DNA of 64,000 bases from Chloroflexota bacterium (lineage in GTDB: Bacteria; Chloroflexota; Anaerolineae; Anaerolineales; Anaerolineaceae). Under the pieces are notes generated by a model. It saw only the letters and a program-made list of their open reading frames with translations. It was not told the DNA's origin and searched no databases. Each line of letters starts with the position of its first letter. Within the stretch, counting starts at the first letter, position 1. Made by a program: the position numbers and the translations under genes. Location: contig JAKQFH010000025.1 in the NCBI GenBank assembly GCA_029556265.1, forward strand, positions 1 to 64,000, in the 5' to 3' direction. Below are positions 7,165 to 16,084 of this stretch, piece after piece.

Positions 7165-8580
7165 ATGAAAAAAACACCCTGGGTTTTTACGTTGCTTCTG
7201 TTTATTTCGGTTTTCGCGCTGAGCGCTTGTGTTCCTTATTCTTTTTCAACACCTATGCAGATCCATATCAATGCGGGGGATAAGGTGGAACATGCTGTTA
7301 TTGCCGTGGATGGCGACGGTCGGTCGCATATTGCCGGTATTGTGGCTGACCGGGTTGTCTATTACCGCACACTCCATGGTGAACCGCTGCAAAAGTTCAC
7401 AATGGCATTAGGCGGAACAGGTCCAAATTGGAAGCAGTACAACCCGGACATAGCCGCACTGAATAACGGCACTTCATTTGTGACCTGGGTTGAGCAGCGC
7501 GGCACAACAGATAAATTTGCCTGCTACCTGACGATACCCATCACACCGCCCATAGGCGGCTTTGACAAGACCTGCCACACCCTTGATAGCACAGATCCAA
7601 CCGCAGGTCATGTCTGGGTCGTCGCGCGCGAAAACACGGCATACGCTGTTTATGACAGACCCTACACCGACGGACGGACCTCCGAGCTGTGGTACAGAAA
7701 ACTCTCCGCCTGGCCAACTTACGCGGGAAGGGTTCATTGGTTTACTGAGCGCTATGAGACCGCAAAGATTTACAGCCTGGATATGGGCATCGATGATGAC
7801 GGCTTCCTGCATGTGGGTTACCACTACAACTGGACAACCGGCGGTCCCCCGCCTTTTGCAGAACGTTTGGAAATACGTTCCAACCGCAGCATAAATCCAG
7901 ATGGCCAGATGAATCAAATCTGGGTCATTAACACCCAATCAGGCACAGACGAGGACGTCCCCGTGAGTCTGTCGTTTTTTAATGACGGGGGCTTTCAGAA
8001 TGTTGCCCTGGCATCGGTAGAGCATGAAGGTACTTTGGACTGCATCTTTATATCATTTTGTACGGCTGCTGGCTGTGTTAATAAAGGAGACCACGCAGTG
8101 AGTTTGCCCAGCAGTTGGGATACTAAATCGGTGATAAAAGATGTAGAAATCCTCGGGGTCGGCAATTACCTCTATTTAGGCTTTATCGGGGATGACGATA
8201 CCGCCCCGACCGGCGCGGAACAGGTCTATTACACGTGGGATCCATTCGCAGCGCCTGTTTCCCTGCTTCAGCCTTCAGCTGGTTCAGCTACCTTTAAATA
8301 TGATCTGGAAATGACCAGGGTAAACGCACGCCCCGGATCTAGCGCGAACCATTTCCCCATGATGGCTTGGGGTGAGTCTAATATGCTCCTCAATGAATTC
8401 TTCGTTTATGAAGGCTTGACCCAAAAAGTAAAGATTTACGAAACCAATTGTATCACCAACCTGCCCATCGGTGAAATCGCTTCCAATGGCGTGTATTTCT
8501 CCGGTGTATGGGATGACTGCTTCAATACGATTTTCTCGACCCAGGCATACATTACCGATCTTCCATTGGTCGTGAAATAA
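7165..8580 (+). CDS. secreted lipoprotein, unknown function, beta-rich
   Basis: A 471-residue protein with a lipoprotein signal peptide (lipobox LSAC, Cys22) and AAAGGAGGAG upstream of the ATG. The mature part is rich in short beta strands with Trp and Asp, such as AVIAVDGDGRSHIAGIV, VTWVEQRG, GIDDDGFLHVGYHYN and LYLGFIGDDD; such D-G-x-x-H-h repeats occur in sialidase/BNR-like beta propellers, so a six- or seven-bladed propeller is plausible. I recognise no catalytic motif. It ends in TDLPLVVK, resembling the end of the subtilisin encoded at 9841. It is monocistronic, followed by a terminator hairpin. Confidence 0.8.
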   Translation: MKKTPWVFTLLLFISVFALSACVPYSFSTPMQIHINAGDKVEHAVIAVDGDGRSHIAGIVADRVVYYRTLHGEPLQKFTMALGGTGPNWKQYNPDIAALNNGTSFVTWVEQRGTTDKFACYLTIPITPPIGGFDKTCHTLDSTDPTAGHVWVVARENTAYAVYDRPYTDGRTSELWYRKLSAWPTYAGRVHWFTERYETAKIYSLDMGIDDDGFLHVGYHYNWTTGGPPPFAERLEIRSNRSINPDGQMNQIWVINTQSGTDEDVPVSLSFFNDGGFQNVALASVEHEGTLDCIFISFCTAAGCVNKGDHAVSLPSSWDTKSVIKDVEILGVGNYLYLGFIGDDDTAPTGAEQVYYTWDPFAAPVSLLQPSAGSATFKYDLEMTRVNARPGSSANHFPMMAWGESNMLLNEFFVYEGLTQKVKIYETNCITNLPIGEIASNGVYFSGVWDDCFNTIFSTQAYITDLPLVVK

Positions 8581-8597
8581 GCCTGACTGGTATTGGG

Positions 8598-8626
8598 GGC
8601 GGGTTTTTTGCCCGTCTTCTTCTTTT
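8598..8626 (+). terminator. rho-independent terminator after the lipoprotein gene
   Basis: Stem GGCGGG/CCCGTC (8598-8603 with 8611-8616, one G-T wobble), loop TTTTTTG, followed by the pyrimidine tail TTCTTCTTTT. It lies 18 bp after the stop codon. Confidence 0.7.
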
Positions 8627-9005
8627 CATTGCTGCTTTTTTACGTTAGGACCCGGCGTGTTGAGCCCTGATCGTTATTCTTGGCGCTGAGGTCTGAAATT
8701 TACACGCAACTTGGATACAAAATCAGATTGCCTGCAAATAGGAAAATAAGCTTGTCGTAACGGCAAAGTGGGCGTCGCAGCGGTCGTGTTTTGTTTGTTA
8801 TTGTGAGCCCCGCTTTACGACCTGTGCCAGACCCTACTTAACAGGAAGGGGCGCGGCAATCTGCCTTTTTCTCTCCTGAAATGCAGACCGCGAGCCGCAT
8901 GATTCGTCTTTGCGAGCCCCCGTCGAGCGACCCCACGAAATAATACCTATAGGAAGGGGGCGTGGCAATCTGCCTTTAGTTTTTACTAACAATTTCCAGC
9001 TTACT
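8627..9005. repeat. intergenic region with two copies of a dispersed repeat
   Basis: No gene seen. Two direct copies of a 26-27 bp unit, AGGAAGGGGCGCGGCAATC followed by TGCCTTT, lie at 8843-8868 and 8951-8977 (the second has CGTGG for CGCGG). Between them is TCGTCTTTGCGAGCCCCCG (8904-8922), which recurs near 9461-9480. The layout (TTTGCGAG...GGCAATCTGCC) resembles the short dispersed repeats common in intergenic DNA of many bacteria. These copies are degenerate. Confidence 0.6.
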
Positions 9006-9299
9006 TCAAAACCAATCTTCAGCGAGGTCTTTCATTTCGGGATTAATTGACTTTATCAGCTTGTCCTTATACGCCCTGGATCGTGCTTTGATTTGCTTTT
9101 CACGATTAATGGCGGACATAATATCACCACCGCATTCGAAGTAAACAAGTTTGTAAACTTTGTATTTACTGGTGAATGCGCTTCCTGTCCCTTGCCTGTG
9201 CTCCGCGACTCTGCGTAAAAGATCGCTGGTTACGCCCGTATAGAGCACTCTGTTATCAATAGTAGACATGATGTAAATGCAATTGGTTTCGTTGCCCAT
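9006..9299 (-). CDS. small GIY-YIG domain protein
   Basis: A 97-residue protein consisting of one GIY-YIG nuclease-like domain (UPF0213/YhbQ type). The name motifs appear as CIYIM (residues 7-11, for GIY) and LYTGVTSDL (for YIG), then the RRVAEH..G helix with the conserved Arg and His, KYKVYKLVYFE, and AINREKQIKARSRAYKDKLI with the conserved Glu and Lys. I took the ATG at 9299; an in-frame TTG nine bases upstream is less likely. There is no clear ribosome binding site. It stands alone among degenerate repeats, typical for these genes, which are often gained and lost. Actual nuclease activity is unproven for this subfamily. Confidence 0.85.
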   Translation of the reverse strand: MGNETNCIYIMSTIDNRVLYTGVTSDLLRRVAEHRQGTGSAFTSKYKVYKLVYFECGGDIMSAINREKQIKARSRAYKDKLIKSINPEMKDLAEDWF

Positions 9300-9308
9300 T
9301 ATTCTCAA

Positions 9309-9784
9309 TTTTATCCGTATTTAAGGGCAGACTGCCACGACCCTTTGCCAGACCAAAACATCATTAATGCTCTGAGGCGCTTTGGCAAAGGGTCTCGCAG
9401 TGACGGCAAGGCTGGTTCTCGCAGTGACAACACAGCGGGTGGCGCTGTGACGGGATTGAATCCGTCTTTGCGAGCTCCCGTTTTCGGAGTTGCACGAAGT
9501 TTGGAATCGCAGGAAGGGCGCGCGGCAATTCGCCTTTATACCTCTGGCATGTTCTCGGGTTTGTCTTGTCACACTCCAGGTTTTAGGCACGATTTCATCG
9601 GGTATATAGCCAATATTATCCAGATCCTAGCTGAATAGTTGAATGCAAGTTTTAAAGTGTAGATTGCCGCGCTGTTTTGCTCTGACTGAGATTACTGTCT
9701 CCCTACTAGCTTACAGACAGACTGCCATGCCCCCTCGATCGTATCAAGCTCTTATCCAGGCAAGTAGCGGGGGGCTCGCAGTGA
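9309..9784. repeat. intergenic region with further degenerate repeat copies
   Basis: No credible gene. A third copy of the repeat unit is at 9511-9537 (AGGAAGGGCGCGCGGCAATT, then CGCCTTT). CTCGCAGTGAC occurs three times (near 9393, 9419 and 9775), and TCCGTCTTTGCGAGCTCCCG (9461-9480) matches the segment at 8904-8922. Other fragments (GACTGCCACGACCC, AGATTGCCGCGC) look like older copies. An open frame at 9345-9638 is made entirely of this repeat material. Confidence 0.55.
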
Positions 9785-9817
9785 CCATAAAGAAGAGCCC
9801 GCCTTGCAGGCGGGCTC
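9785..9817 (-). terminator. terminator of the subtilisin gene
   Basis: Perfect 9-bp stem GAGCCCGCC/GGCGGGCTC (9795-9803 with 9809-9817), 5-nt loop, followed on the minus strand by TTCTTTATGG. It lies 24 bp downstream of the minus-strand stop at 9841. Confidence 0.7.
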
Positions 9818-9840
9818 TCGGACGAACAAAACGATATGGT

Positions 9841-12800
9841 TTACTTGAACAGCAGTGGAACGTAGATGTTCTTAATGCTTGCGGGGAGTTGAACCACGGC
9901 GATCGCGCGTTCCTCCACGGTGCCCATCTGGTTGTTCTCATGCAGGGCAACGTTGGTCAGCAGGTCGGCGCTGCCCTCGTCCACAGTCACCTGGAAGGTG
10001 ATTGTCTTAACTGCGGACATGAGCACCCAGTCGAAGCAGATGGCCATGCCGTTGCTCAAGTCACCCAATGCCGCATCATTATAGGCAAATTTGACGCCCT
10101 TGGTGCCGGTGCTATTCTCCACGCCAATGGTCCCAATATCCTTTGGACCTGTGATGTTGTCGTAGGCAATGACCACCTCATACTCGCCAGGGGTATTGTC
10201 CACTGCCTTTTGGATATACATTTCAATATCGTATGTCTGAGTCGGTTGACCCTTTACATAGACGTCATCCCATTCGATAACATGCCCGACTGGGACTCCA
10301 CCAGAGGTCAGGTTAGCCAGGCTTAAGCCCTTATTGGTAGCTGAGTCATAGACGGCAACCATATCCCGCCACAACATCGCAATCAGGTTGTTGGGGCTGG
10401 CCGGGTTTGGAATGTCCGCGTTGGCGGCTGGTTTAGGACTAAACTCTTCCAGGTACACATAACCATCTTCGGTGATGCGTATGTTATTACCCGAGTTTTG
10501 TCCATAGAACTCTATCGCGCTCCCAGAGGTTGCCACTTGCCATGTGCCCTCTCCGGAAACACCAGCTTGCGTCAAAATCCCAAATTCCTCCAAATCAACG
10601 TACGCCCCGCTGTTAGCCAACGGCATGGCGCAAACCGGATTATCTATACTTGTGGTCATGGCATAATCGTAACCACCAGACTGAACCGTTCCGCTCCATT
10701 GGATAGCATTGGTGCCAGCGTCATAAACCGCGCCCCCGGTAACAGAACCAGGAACATATGTCACACCCGCAGGCAGCACGTCGTTAATGTCGTAAACAAG
10801 CGCGTTGGGGGTGTAGTTCGTGATTTCAATCGTATAGGTGATGGTATCGCCAGGTTCGGCGCTTGTCACGTCCGCGGTCTTAACCACATCATCCTTTTCG
10901 CGGATTACATCCAATTGGGAAATACCAATCCAGACGTCATAATCCGCGTCCGCGTAGACGTCAATCATGCCATACAACCGGTCACCCTCTTCGGTATCCA
11001 TGTCGTGCCAATAGATATCCATTGAGAATGGCGCCTCTGCGGGGTTGCTTGCCGGGCCGTCGACGGTCATATTCTCAGGGGAGACAGGCGCATAAGGCAC
11101 GTGCCCAATGGTGAGGGTGATGTCATCCAACGCGGCGCCAGAACCCCTCCAGTTCTGAACCATAATCCAGACATCATAGAAAGGAGCCGGGAAACCCCAT
11201 TCGGTCAGGTACTCAAAGGCAGTAGCCGTAGCGCTGTGACCGTACTCCTCATTTTCCTGCGGTTTTCCATCTCCGTTGAGGTCAAAGCCCCAGTAAAGGT
11301 CAAGGTCCAGCGCGGTGGTAGCGGTAATTTCCGCCACAAGCCGGGCAGCGCCCTCATCCATCGGGACTACGGTGTACCAGACCTGAGAGAGGTTGTCGTA
11401 GGGGTCGCTGTTGGTGGGGTCTTCGGCAAGCTGAATCTGGTTCTTTTCGCCCTTCACCCAACCGTATTTATCCACAGTCAGCTCGGTAATTTCCACAGCC
11501 AGCAAATCTTCGAGCGTATCACCGCCAGTATCACGGTGGGTTACAAACTTAGCCAGCGCGGGCAGGTTGCCAGCCGCAGGCAGAACCGCGGCAGGGATAG
11601 CCACGTCGGAGATGGGTTTCCCTGTCGGGACGGACGTTAAGGCGATATCATCTACCACCCAGGCATCCGCGTCTTCACCCTGATAACGGAAGGCGAGGTA
11701 AACAGTCTTTCCGCTATACGCGCCGAGAGGAACCGTGTGTTGAGCCCATGCTGTCGTAGGGTTGTCAAATTCAGCCAATTCAACATAATCACCATCTGCC
11801 GGGTTGGAACTGCCTTCAGAGATCCACAACCCATGATACATGTACCAGGTAGGATATTGAGTTTGCTCCCAGAAGGAGAAAAGCTCACCGCCGGTAAGGG
11901 TGATAGCCGGAGAAACCAACCAACCATCCTGGTCTTCTCCAGGGTTGCTATATAAGTGCCGCGCACCCGCTGAACCAGTGTGCTTATAAAGAGTCGTTCG
12001 AGCCCAGTTTGGAGACGCACCATCCATATCAAAAACCTGCCAGCCTGTCGGTGGGAAGGTGGTGGATTCAAAGCCTTCGGATAAGAGCACAACCGGAGCG
12101 CCGCCAGCAAAGGTGCTGTCGGTCAGGAATTCAATGTTCCCAAAAATCCAGTCACCGGGTTCGTAAGCCGAAACATCCGCGGTGATGGTGATTTTCTGGG
12201 TCGCGCCGGGATTAATCGTGAAGCTGGACGGCGCAACCGTTATCCACGCCGGAGCGTTCACGGTGTAAGTCGCAGGCATATCAGCCACGCTGGTAAAGGT
12301 GCGCGTCCAGGAGCATTCGCCCACGCAAGTGCTGTTGTAGACGCTGGCAATGTTTAGCGACTTAACATCCCCACCCAAAGCCGGATCAGCAGCCTCGTAA
12401 TTCCCGATAGTCTCATCCATCACCAAGCCCGTCAGACCAGCCAGCTCAAGCTGCACACGCCCAGCGCCAATGTCAAACGGGTCAGCAGCGGTGGTTTTAT
12501 CTTCTTTCAGCAGATAGTCGTAGGCCGTCAGCATCAGCGCGGACTTAATTCTGGAAGCAGACCAGGTCGGGTGCAGCGCCTTAAGCAGCGCGGCGGAGCC
12601 GGCATCGTGCGGGCTTGACATCGAGGTGCCCTGCATCAGTTCAACTTCGTACTCGGGGCTGGGAGCAATTGTTCCGTCCGCGACAGCAGCCAGAATCTCT
12701 AAGCCGGGGGCGGCGATATCAGGTTTGAGCACGTCAAAAGTGTTGTTCGGCCCGCGGGAGCTGAAATTCGCCATAATATCAGCGTAAGCGTTGGAATGAA

Positions 12801-14400
12801 GGTCGCCAAATGCTGAAATGCTGACCGTATCATCCATCGCGCTGGCCACCCAAGCGGCAATCGCGTCGCCAGTCGTGCCGGGGATATCCAGCATAACGCC
12901 GGGGATAGTCGTGCCCGAGACGCTCATCGCGCCGGGAGGATTCGTGTTTGTAAAAATCAGTACGCCAACGGCGCCCGCGTCAGCTGCGTTATTGATTTTT
13001 TCGGTGAAAGTACAGCTGCCGCGTTTTACCAAGGCAATGCTGTCTGTAAAGAAACCGGCCGGATAGGCATTGCAGCCGAACTCATTACCCAGATCTTCGC
13101 CGGAATACTTGACTGCTTTGTCCACGACCGCGGTAGTGAAAGGAATTTCACCGGCGAGGGTGGTGATGCCCTGATACAAGGGGTTGGAGAAATCCACCGT
13201 ATGCGTAAACTTGCGGTTGTGCGAGGTAGCAGCCGTGCTGAGCACCCAGGGCGAGCGGTGCGCGACGGTCCCGGCAGCGGGTCCGCTGTTGCCGGCGGAA
13301 GTTGAAACGGTAATGCCAGCCGCGGTCGCGTCAAGGAACGCCAATTCGACGGCATCGTTATAGGGGTCTTCCCCACCAGAGATGGAGTAGTTAATCACAT
13401 CCACGCCGTCCAGAATAGCCTGTTGGACAGCCGCGACAGAATCATCGCCCGCGCACTGACCGCCGGATGGGGTTGGATAGCACACGTCATAAGCAATGAT
13501 CTGCGCGTGCGGCGCGACGCCAGAAATGGTGACCGGAACACCAAAGAATTCCACGTCCACCGTGTTACCGGCAACCGTGCTGGCTGTATGCGAACCGTGA
13601 CCGTCCGAGTCTTCCGGGGTCACCGTTTCGGAAGGCGCGTCGTGCGTGTAGCTCCAGGCGCCAACCAATTTATCATTACAGGCGTCCTTGTAATCAGGGT
13701 CACCGCCTGTTGAGGCGCAAACACCCAGATAGTCGCCGGCCCAGGTATAAACGTAGCCGTCTGCGGGGGTGTCGCTAAAAGAGGGGTGGTCAAAGTTGAT
13801 GCCGCTGTCCAGGATGCCAACCAGCACGCCCTCACCCTTGGTTCCAAGCGCGTCCGGAACGGCGCTGCCGGTCCAAATACCATCCGCGCCAATCCATTTG
13901 GGTCCCGCGTCGGTATCCAACGTGTAGTCGCGGTCTTTCAGGACTTTGCGGATGCCGGGCATGCCTTCCAGGTTTTTGGCTTCCTGAGCGCTCAGCTCAA
14001 CAGAGACGCCGTTCAGAACGACGTCATAAATATAGCGGACCTCGATGGAACGCCCCAGCAGATTCTCAGCCTTGGAAAGCACAGACTGGCGATTGACAGC
14101 CAGACTGTTCAAATAGTTTTGGCCCTCAATGCTGTTGATTCCCACGCCGCCTTTGGCGCGGCTGAGCGAAGCGCCTTCAAAAAGGACAATATATCGCGAG
14201 ATTTCTGCCAGGTCGACAACGTCGTCCGCCTCGACAAGTGAATATTTCTCGACTGGTGTATGACCGGTGGGGACCAGATCGTTGCGCCCGGGTAGGCCGC
14301 CCTGGGCTTCGACGGTGTTCAACCGCAGGCCGCTGACCGGGGAGGCGATCATCGCCAGAACAATAATTAAAGCAAGGACACGGATAGTTTTCGATCTCAT
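9841..14400 (-). CDS. multidomain secreted subtilisin-like serine protease
   Basis: A 1519-residue S8 peptidase. Order: signal peptide (1 to about 33), I9-type prodomain (about 68-160), catalytic domain with Asp198 (GILDSGINFDHP), His268 (DGHGSHTA), oxyanion Asn371 (SAGNSGP) and Ser593 (GTSMSSPH), interrupted by a PA domain (about 410-525, ALVKRGSCTFTEKI). Then a Fn3-like domain (about 680-765), a choice-of-anchor-J/MAM-like sandwich (about 775-925, EGFESTTFPPTGW...), further beta domains, a DUF11 repeat (about 1160-1230, ITYTIEITN...LPAGVTYVPGS) and the C-terminal NIYVPLLFK. After the catalytic Ser the sequence is SPHDAG, where SPHVAG is usual. The ATG at 14400 follows TGGAGTG. It probably digests extracellular protein; the C-terminal motif may direct sorting. 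It is monocistronic. Confidence 0.93.
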   Translation of the reverse strand: MRSKTIRVLALIIVLAMIASPVSGLRLNTVEAQGGLPGRNDLVPTGHTPVEKYSLVEADDVVDLAEISRYIVLFEGASLSRAKGGVGINSIEGQNYLNSLAVNRQSVLSKAENLLGRSIEVRYIYDVVLNGVSVELSAQEAKNLEGMPGIRKVLKDRDYTLDTDAGPKWIGADGIWTGSAVPDALGTKGEGVLVGILDSGINFDHPSFSDTPADGYVYTWAGDYLGVCASTGGDPDYKDACNDKLVGAWSYTHDAPSETVTPEDSDGHGSHTASTVAGNTVDVEFFGVPVTISGVAPHAQIIAYDVCYPTPSGGQCAGDDSVAAVQQAILDGVDVINYSISGGEDPYNDAVELAFLDATAAGITVSTSAGNSGPAAGTVAHRSPWVLSTAATSHNRKFTHTVDFSNPLYQGITTLAGEIPFTTAVVDKAVKYSGEDLGNEFGCNAYPAGFFTDSIALVKRGSCTFTEKINNAADAGAVGVLIFTNTNPPGAMSVSGTTIPGVMLDIPGTTGDAIAAWVASAMDDTVSISAFGDLHSNAYADIMANFSSRGPNNTFDVLKPDIAAPGLEILAAVADGTIAPSPEYEVELMQGTSMSSPHDAGSAALLKALHPTWSASRIKSALMLTAYDYLLKEDKTTAADPFDIGAGRVQLELAGLTGLVMDETIGNYEAADPALGGDVKSLNIASVYNSTCVGECSWTRTFTSVADMPATYTVNAPAWITVAPSSFTINPGATQKITITADVSAYEPGDWIFGNIEFLTDSTFAGGAPVVLLSEGFESTTFPPTGWQVFDMDGASPNWARTTLYKHTGSAGARHLYSNPGEDQDGWLVSPAITLTGGELFSFWEQTQYPTWYMYHGLWISEGSSNPADGDYVELAEFDNPTTAWAQHTVPLGAYSGKTVYLAFRYQGEDADAWVVDDIALTSVPTGKPISDVAIPAAVLPAAGNLPALAKFVTHRDTGGDTLEDLLAVEITELTVDKYGWVKGEKNQIQLAEDPTNSDPYDNLSQVWYTVVPMDEGAARLVAEITATTALDLDLYWGFDLNGDGKPQENEEYGHSATATAFEYLTEWGFPAPFYDVWIMVQNWRGSGAALDDITLTIGHVPYAPVSPENMTVDGPASNPAEAPFSMDIYWHDMDTEEGDRLYGMIDVYADADYDVWIGISQLDVIREKDDVVKTADVTSAEPGDTITYTIEITNYTPNALVYDINDVLPAGVTYVPGSVTGGAVYDAGTNAIQWSGTVQSGGYDYAMTTSIDNPVCAMPLANSGAYVDLEEFGILTQAGVSGEGTWQVATSGSAIEFYGQNSGNNIRITEDGYVYLEEFSPKPAANADIPNPASPNNLIAMLWRDMVAVYDSATNKGLSLANLTSGGVPVGHVIEWDDVYVKGQPTQTYDIEMYIQKAVDNTPGEYEVVIAYDNITGPKDIGTIGVENSTGTKGVKFAYNDAALGDLSNGMAICFDWVLMSAVKTITFQVTVDEGSADLLTNVALHENNQMGTVEERAIAVVQLPASIKNIYVPLLFK

Positions 14401-14696
14401 TTGTTCACTCCATTGTTTTAGTTTGGATTGCTTACAGAGACAGGAAATTCTCAGGCCATACAAAGGCTGTGACTGCCAAAAGGATGGCTGAGGGTTTGGA
14501 AGCGATTTGCTTTATTTGCAATAATGCGACCTCCTTCCATGGATAAAAAAGCTAAGAACAGGTAATTTCAAACAAAACTATACACAAACCAGCGTGTGCG
14601 TAATCAAAGTATACCACCTGAAGCGAATTAATAGGCTTTTTTCACAAATTCTGTCTAATATTGGCTCTCACAAGCGGCAGGTTGAATTCAATTTCG

Positions 14697-16082
14697 TCAA
14701 TAAGAACTGTTGGAATGCGAGATTTCAACACCGCGGACGCAAATAAAGCGCGGCACCCAAATCGCGCGCGGATTGCGCTCTCCATAGCTCAGTGAGACGT
14801 TGTGCGCGCATTGTTCGCGGGAAAGCCATTCCAGGCGCTCTCCAAACAAATCCTCAAAACTTTGCGTGACGCGCACGTTATAGGGCACCGCCACGCTGCC
14901 GTCCTTGCGCAGCAGCAGCGCGCCAAACCGCGAACTTCCCGTGAAGATTCCGGCGGTCGGGTTGACGATGTTCATATAATGGATGTAAGGGATATACAGG
15001 ATGTCTTCCTCACGCGGGAGAGCTGCCAGCTCCTCAAGACTGCCAACCTCTTTTTCGCCGCCCGAGAGCACAAGATTGTTGTGATAAACAGAATGACCGG
15101 TTGCTTCCCTTCCGAACTCATCCGCGTCATCCTGGTTCCAGAAGAACGCTTTCAACACGCCTGCTTCAAAGAGCGGGAAGCGTTCCCGGCGTTTGCCCGT
15201 CAGGTCATGCGAAACCGGATAGGTTGCCTGGCAGCGCGGGTCATCCGTCAGCGTGAACCGGGGTGAAAAGACAGGCTGCCCAATTTGTTCTTCTTTCAGG
15301 AAAGAATAGCCGCGCTTCATCATCCCGCCGTTAGGTCCGACCCAATTGAATATATCCAGCACATCGCCCACTGCCGCGGCGCCAAACACCACGGTGTACT
15401 TACCCAGAGGCAGCTGAACAGCCGGGTTTTGGCTGTATTGCCGCACCAGGAAAGCCAGTTCAGCGCGCAAACGTTCCGGGTTCAGCTCGGTTTTCGCTTG
15501 AGCGGACTGCAGCGCGTTCACTTCCCACTTCAATTTCTGATGAGAAAGCACCGCGGTAATGGACGCGTCGGTGCAAGCAAAGTATTGGGTGTGTTCGCTT
15601 TCCGTGCTGATTTGGGCGGTGATGGTGGTGCCGTTCGAAAAGACGCCGGAGAGTTTAATCGTTTCGGTTTCCAAACCGCGGGCGAGCGTGTTGAAAAACT
15701 CCAGCCGTTCAGGGTTAGTGATGCCCGCCAGGAAGGGGTCATACGCTTGCATATCAATAACAGTCTCACGATAGCAAGGGATGCTGGGCGTATAAGAAAG
15801 CGCTTGGGCGCGGCTTGCCATCTCGGCAGCCGTATCGATGCCGCGCTTCAGCGGCTCAATCTGGTTCGGATCCGCAATCATCTCGTAATCCGCGTGTTTA
15901 TTGCCGTCATATACGCTGATTTGGAGCCGGACAAGATGTTCATTCGTATTCAACGAAATGGCGGAATTCGCGAAACGCATCAGGTAGCTGTCTTCCTCAT
16001 GGTAATAAATCGCCGCCCGTAAACTCTTTTCGAGGGCATACGCGCGCAGTTCTTTTAACAATGCGATGACACTCTGCTGCAT
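14697..16082 (-). CDS. pmbA: TldE/PmbA-like subunit of the TldD/TldE protease
   Basis: A 461-residue member of the TldD/PmbA family without the HExxxH motif, as expected for the TldE-type partner. Recognisable parts are the N-terminal domain (ISLNTNEHLVRLQISVY...), the central KYTVVFGAAAVGDVLDIF, and the C-terminal YNVRVTQSFEDLFG. TldD/TldE form a heterodimeric zinc protease that trims peptides, for example microcin precursors and unfolded peptides. It starts 2 bp after the TldD stop with GGAGAAT upstream, so the two subunits are co-translated. The protease gene downstream is separated by about 300 bp and probably independent. Confidence 0.88.
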   Translation of the reverse strand: MQQSVIALLKELRAYALEKSLRAAIYYHEEDSYLMRFANSAISLNTNEHLVRLQISVYDGNKHADYEMIADPNQIEPLKRGIDTAAEMASRAQALSYTPSIPCYRETVIDMQAYDPFLAGITNPERLEFFNTLARGLETETIKLSGVFSNGTTITAQISTESEHTQYFACTDASITAVLSHQKLKWEVNALQSAQAKTELNPERLRAELAFLVRQYSQNPAVQLPLGKYTVVFGAAAVGDVLDIFNWVGPNGGMMKRGYSFLKEEQIGQPVFSPRFTLTDDPRCQATYPVSHDLTGKRRERFPLFEAGVLKAFFWNQDDADEFGREATGHSVYHNNLVLSGGEKEVGSLEELAALPREEDILYIPYIHYMNIVNPTAGIFTGSSRFGALLLRKDGSVAVPYNVRVTQSFEDLFGERLEWLSREQCAHNVSLSYGERNPRAIWVPRFICVRGVEISHSNSSY

Positions 16083-16084
16083 GG

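Noticed and set aside
9345-9638. 97-codon open frame in the repeat-rich gap
   Set aside because: It is composed of degenerate repeat copies, has no ribosome binding site and no family resemblance.
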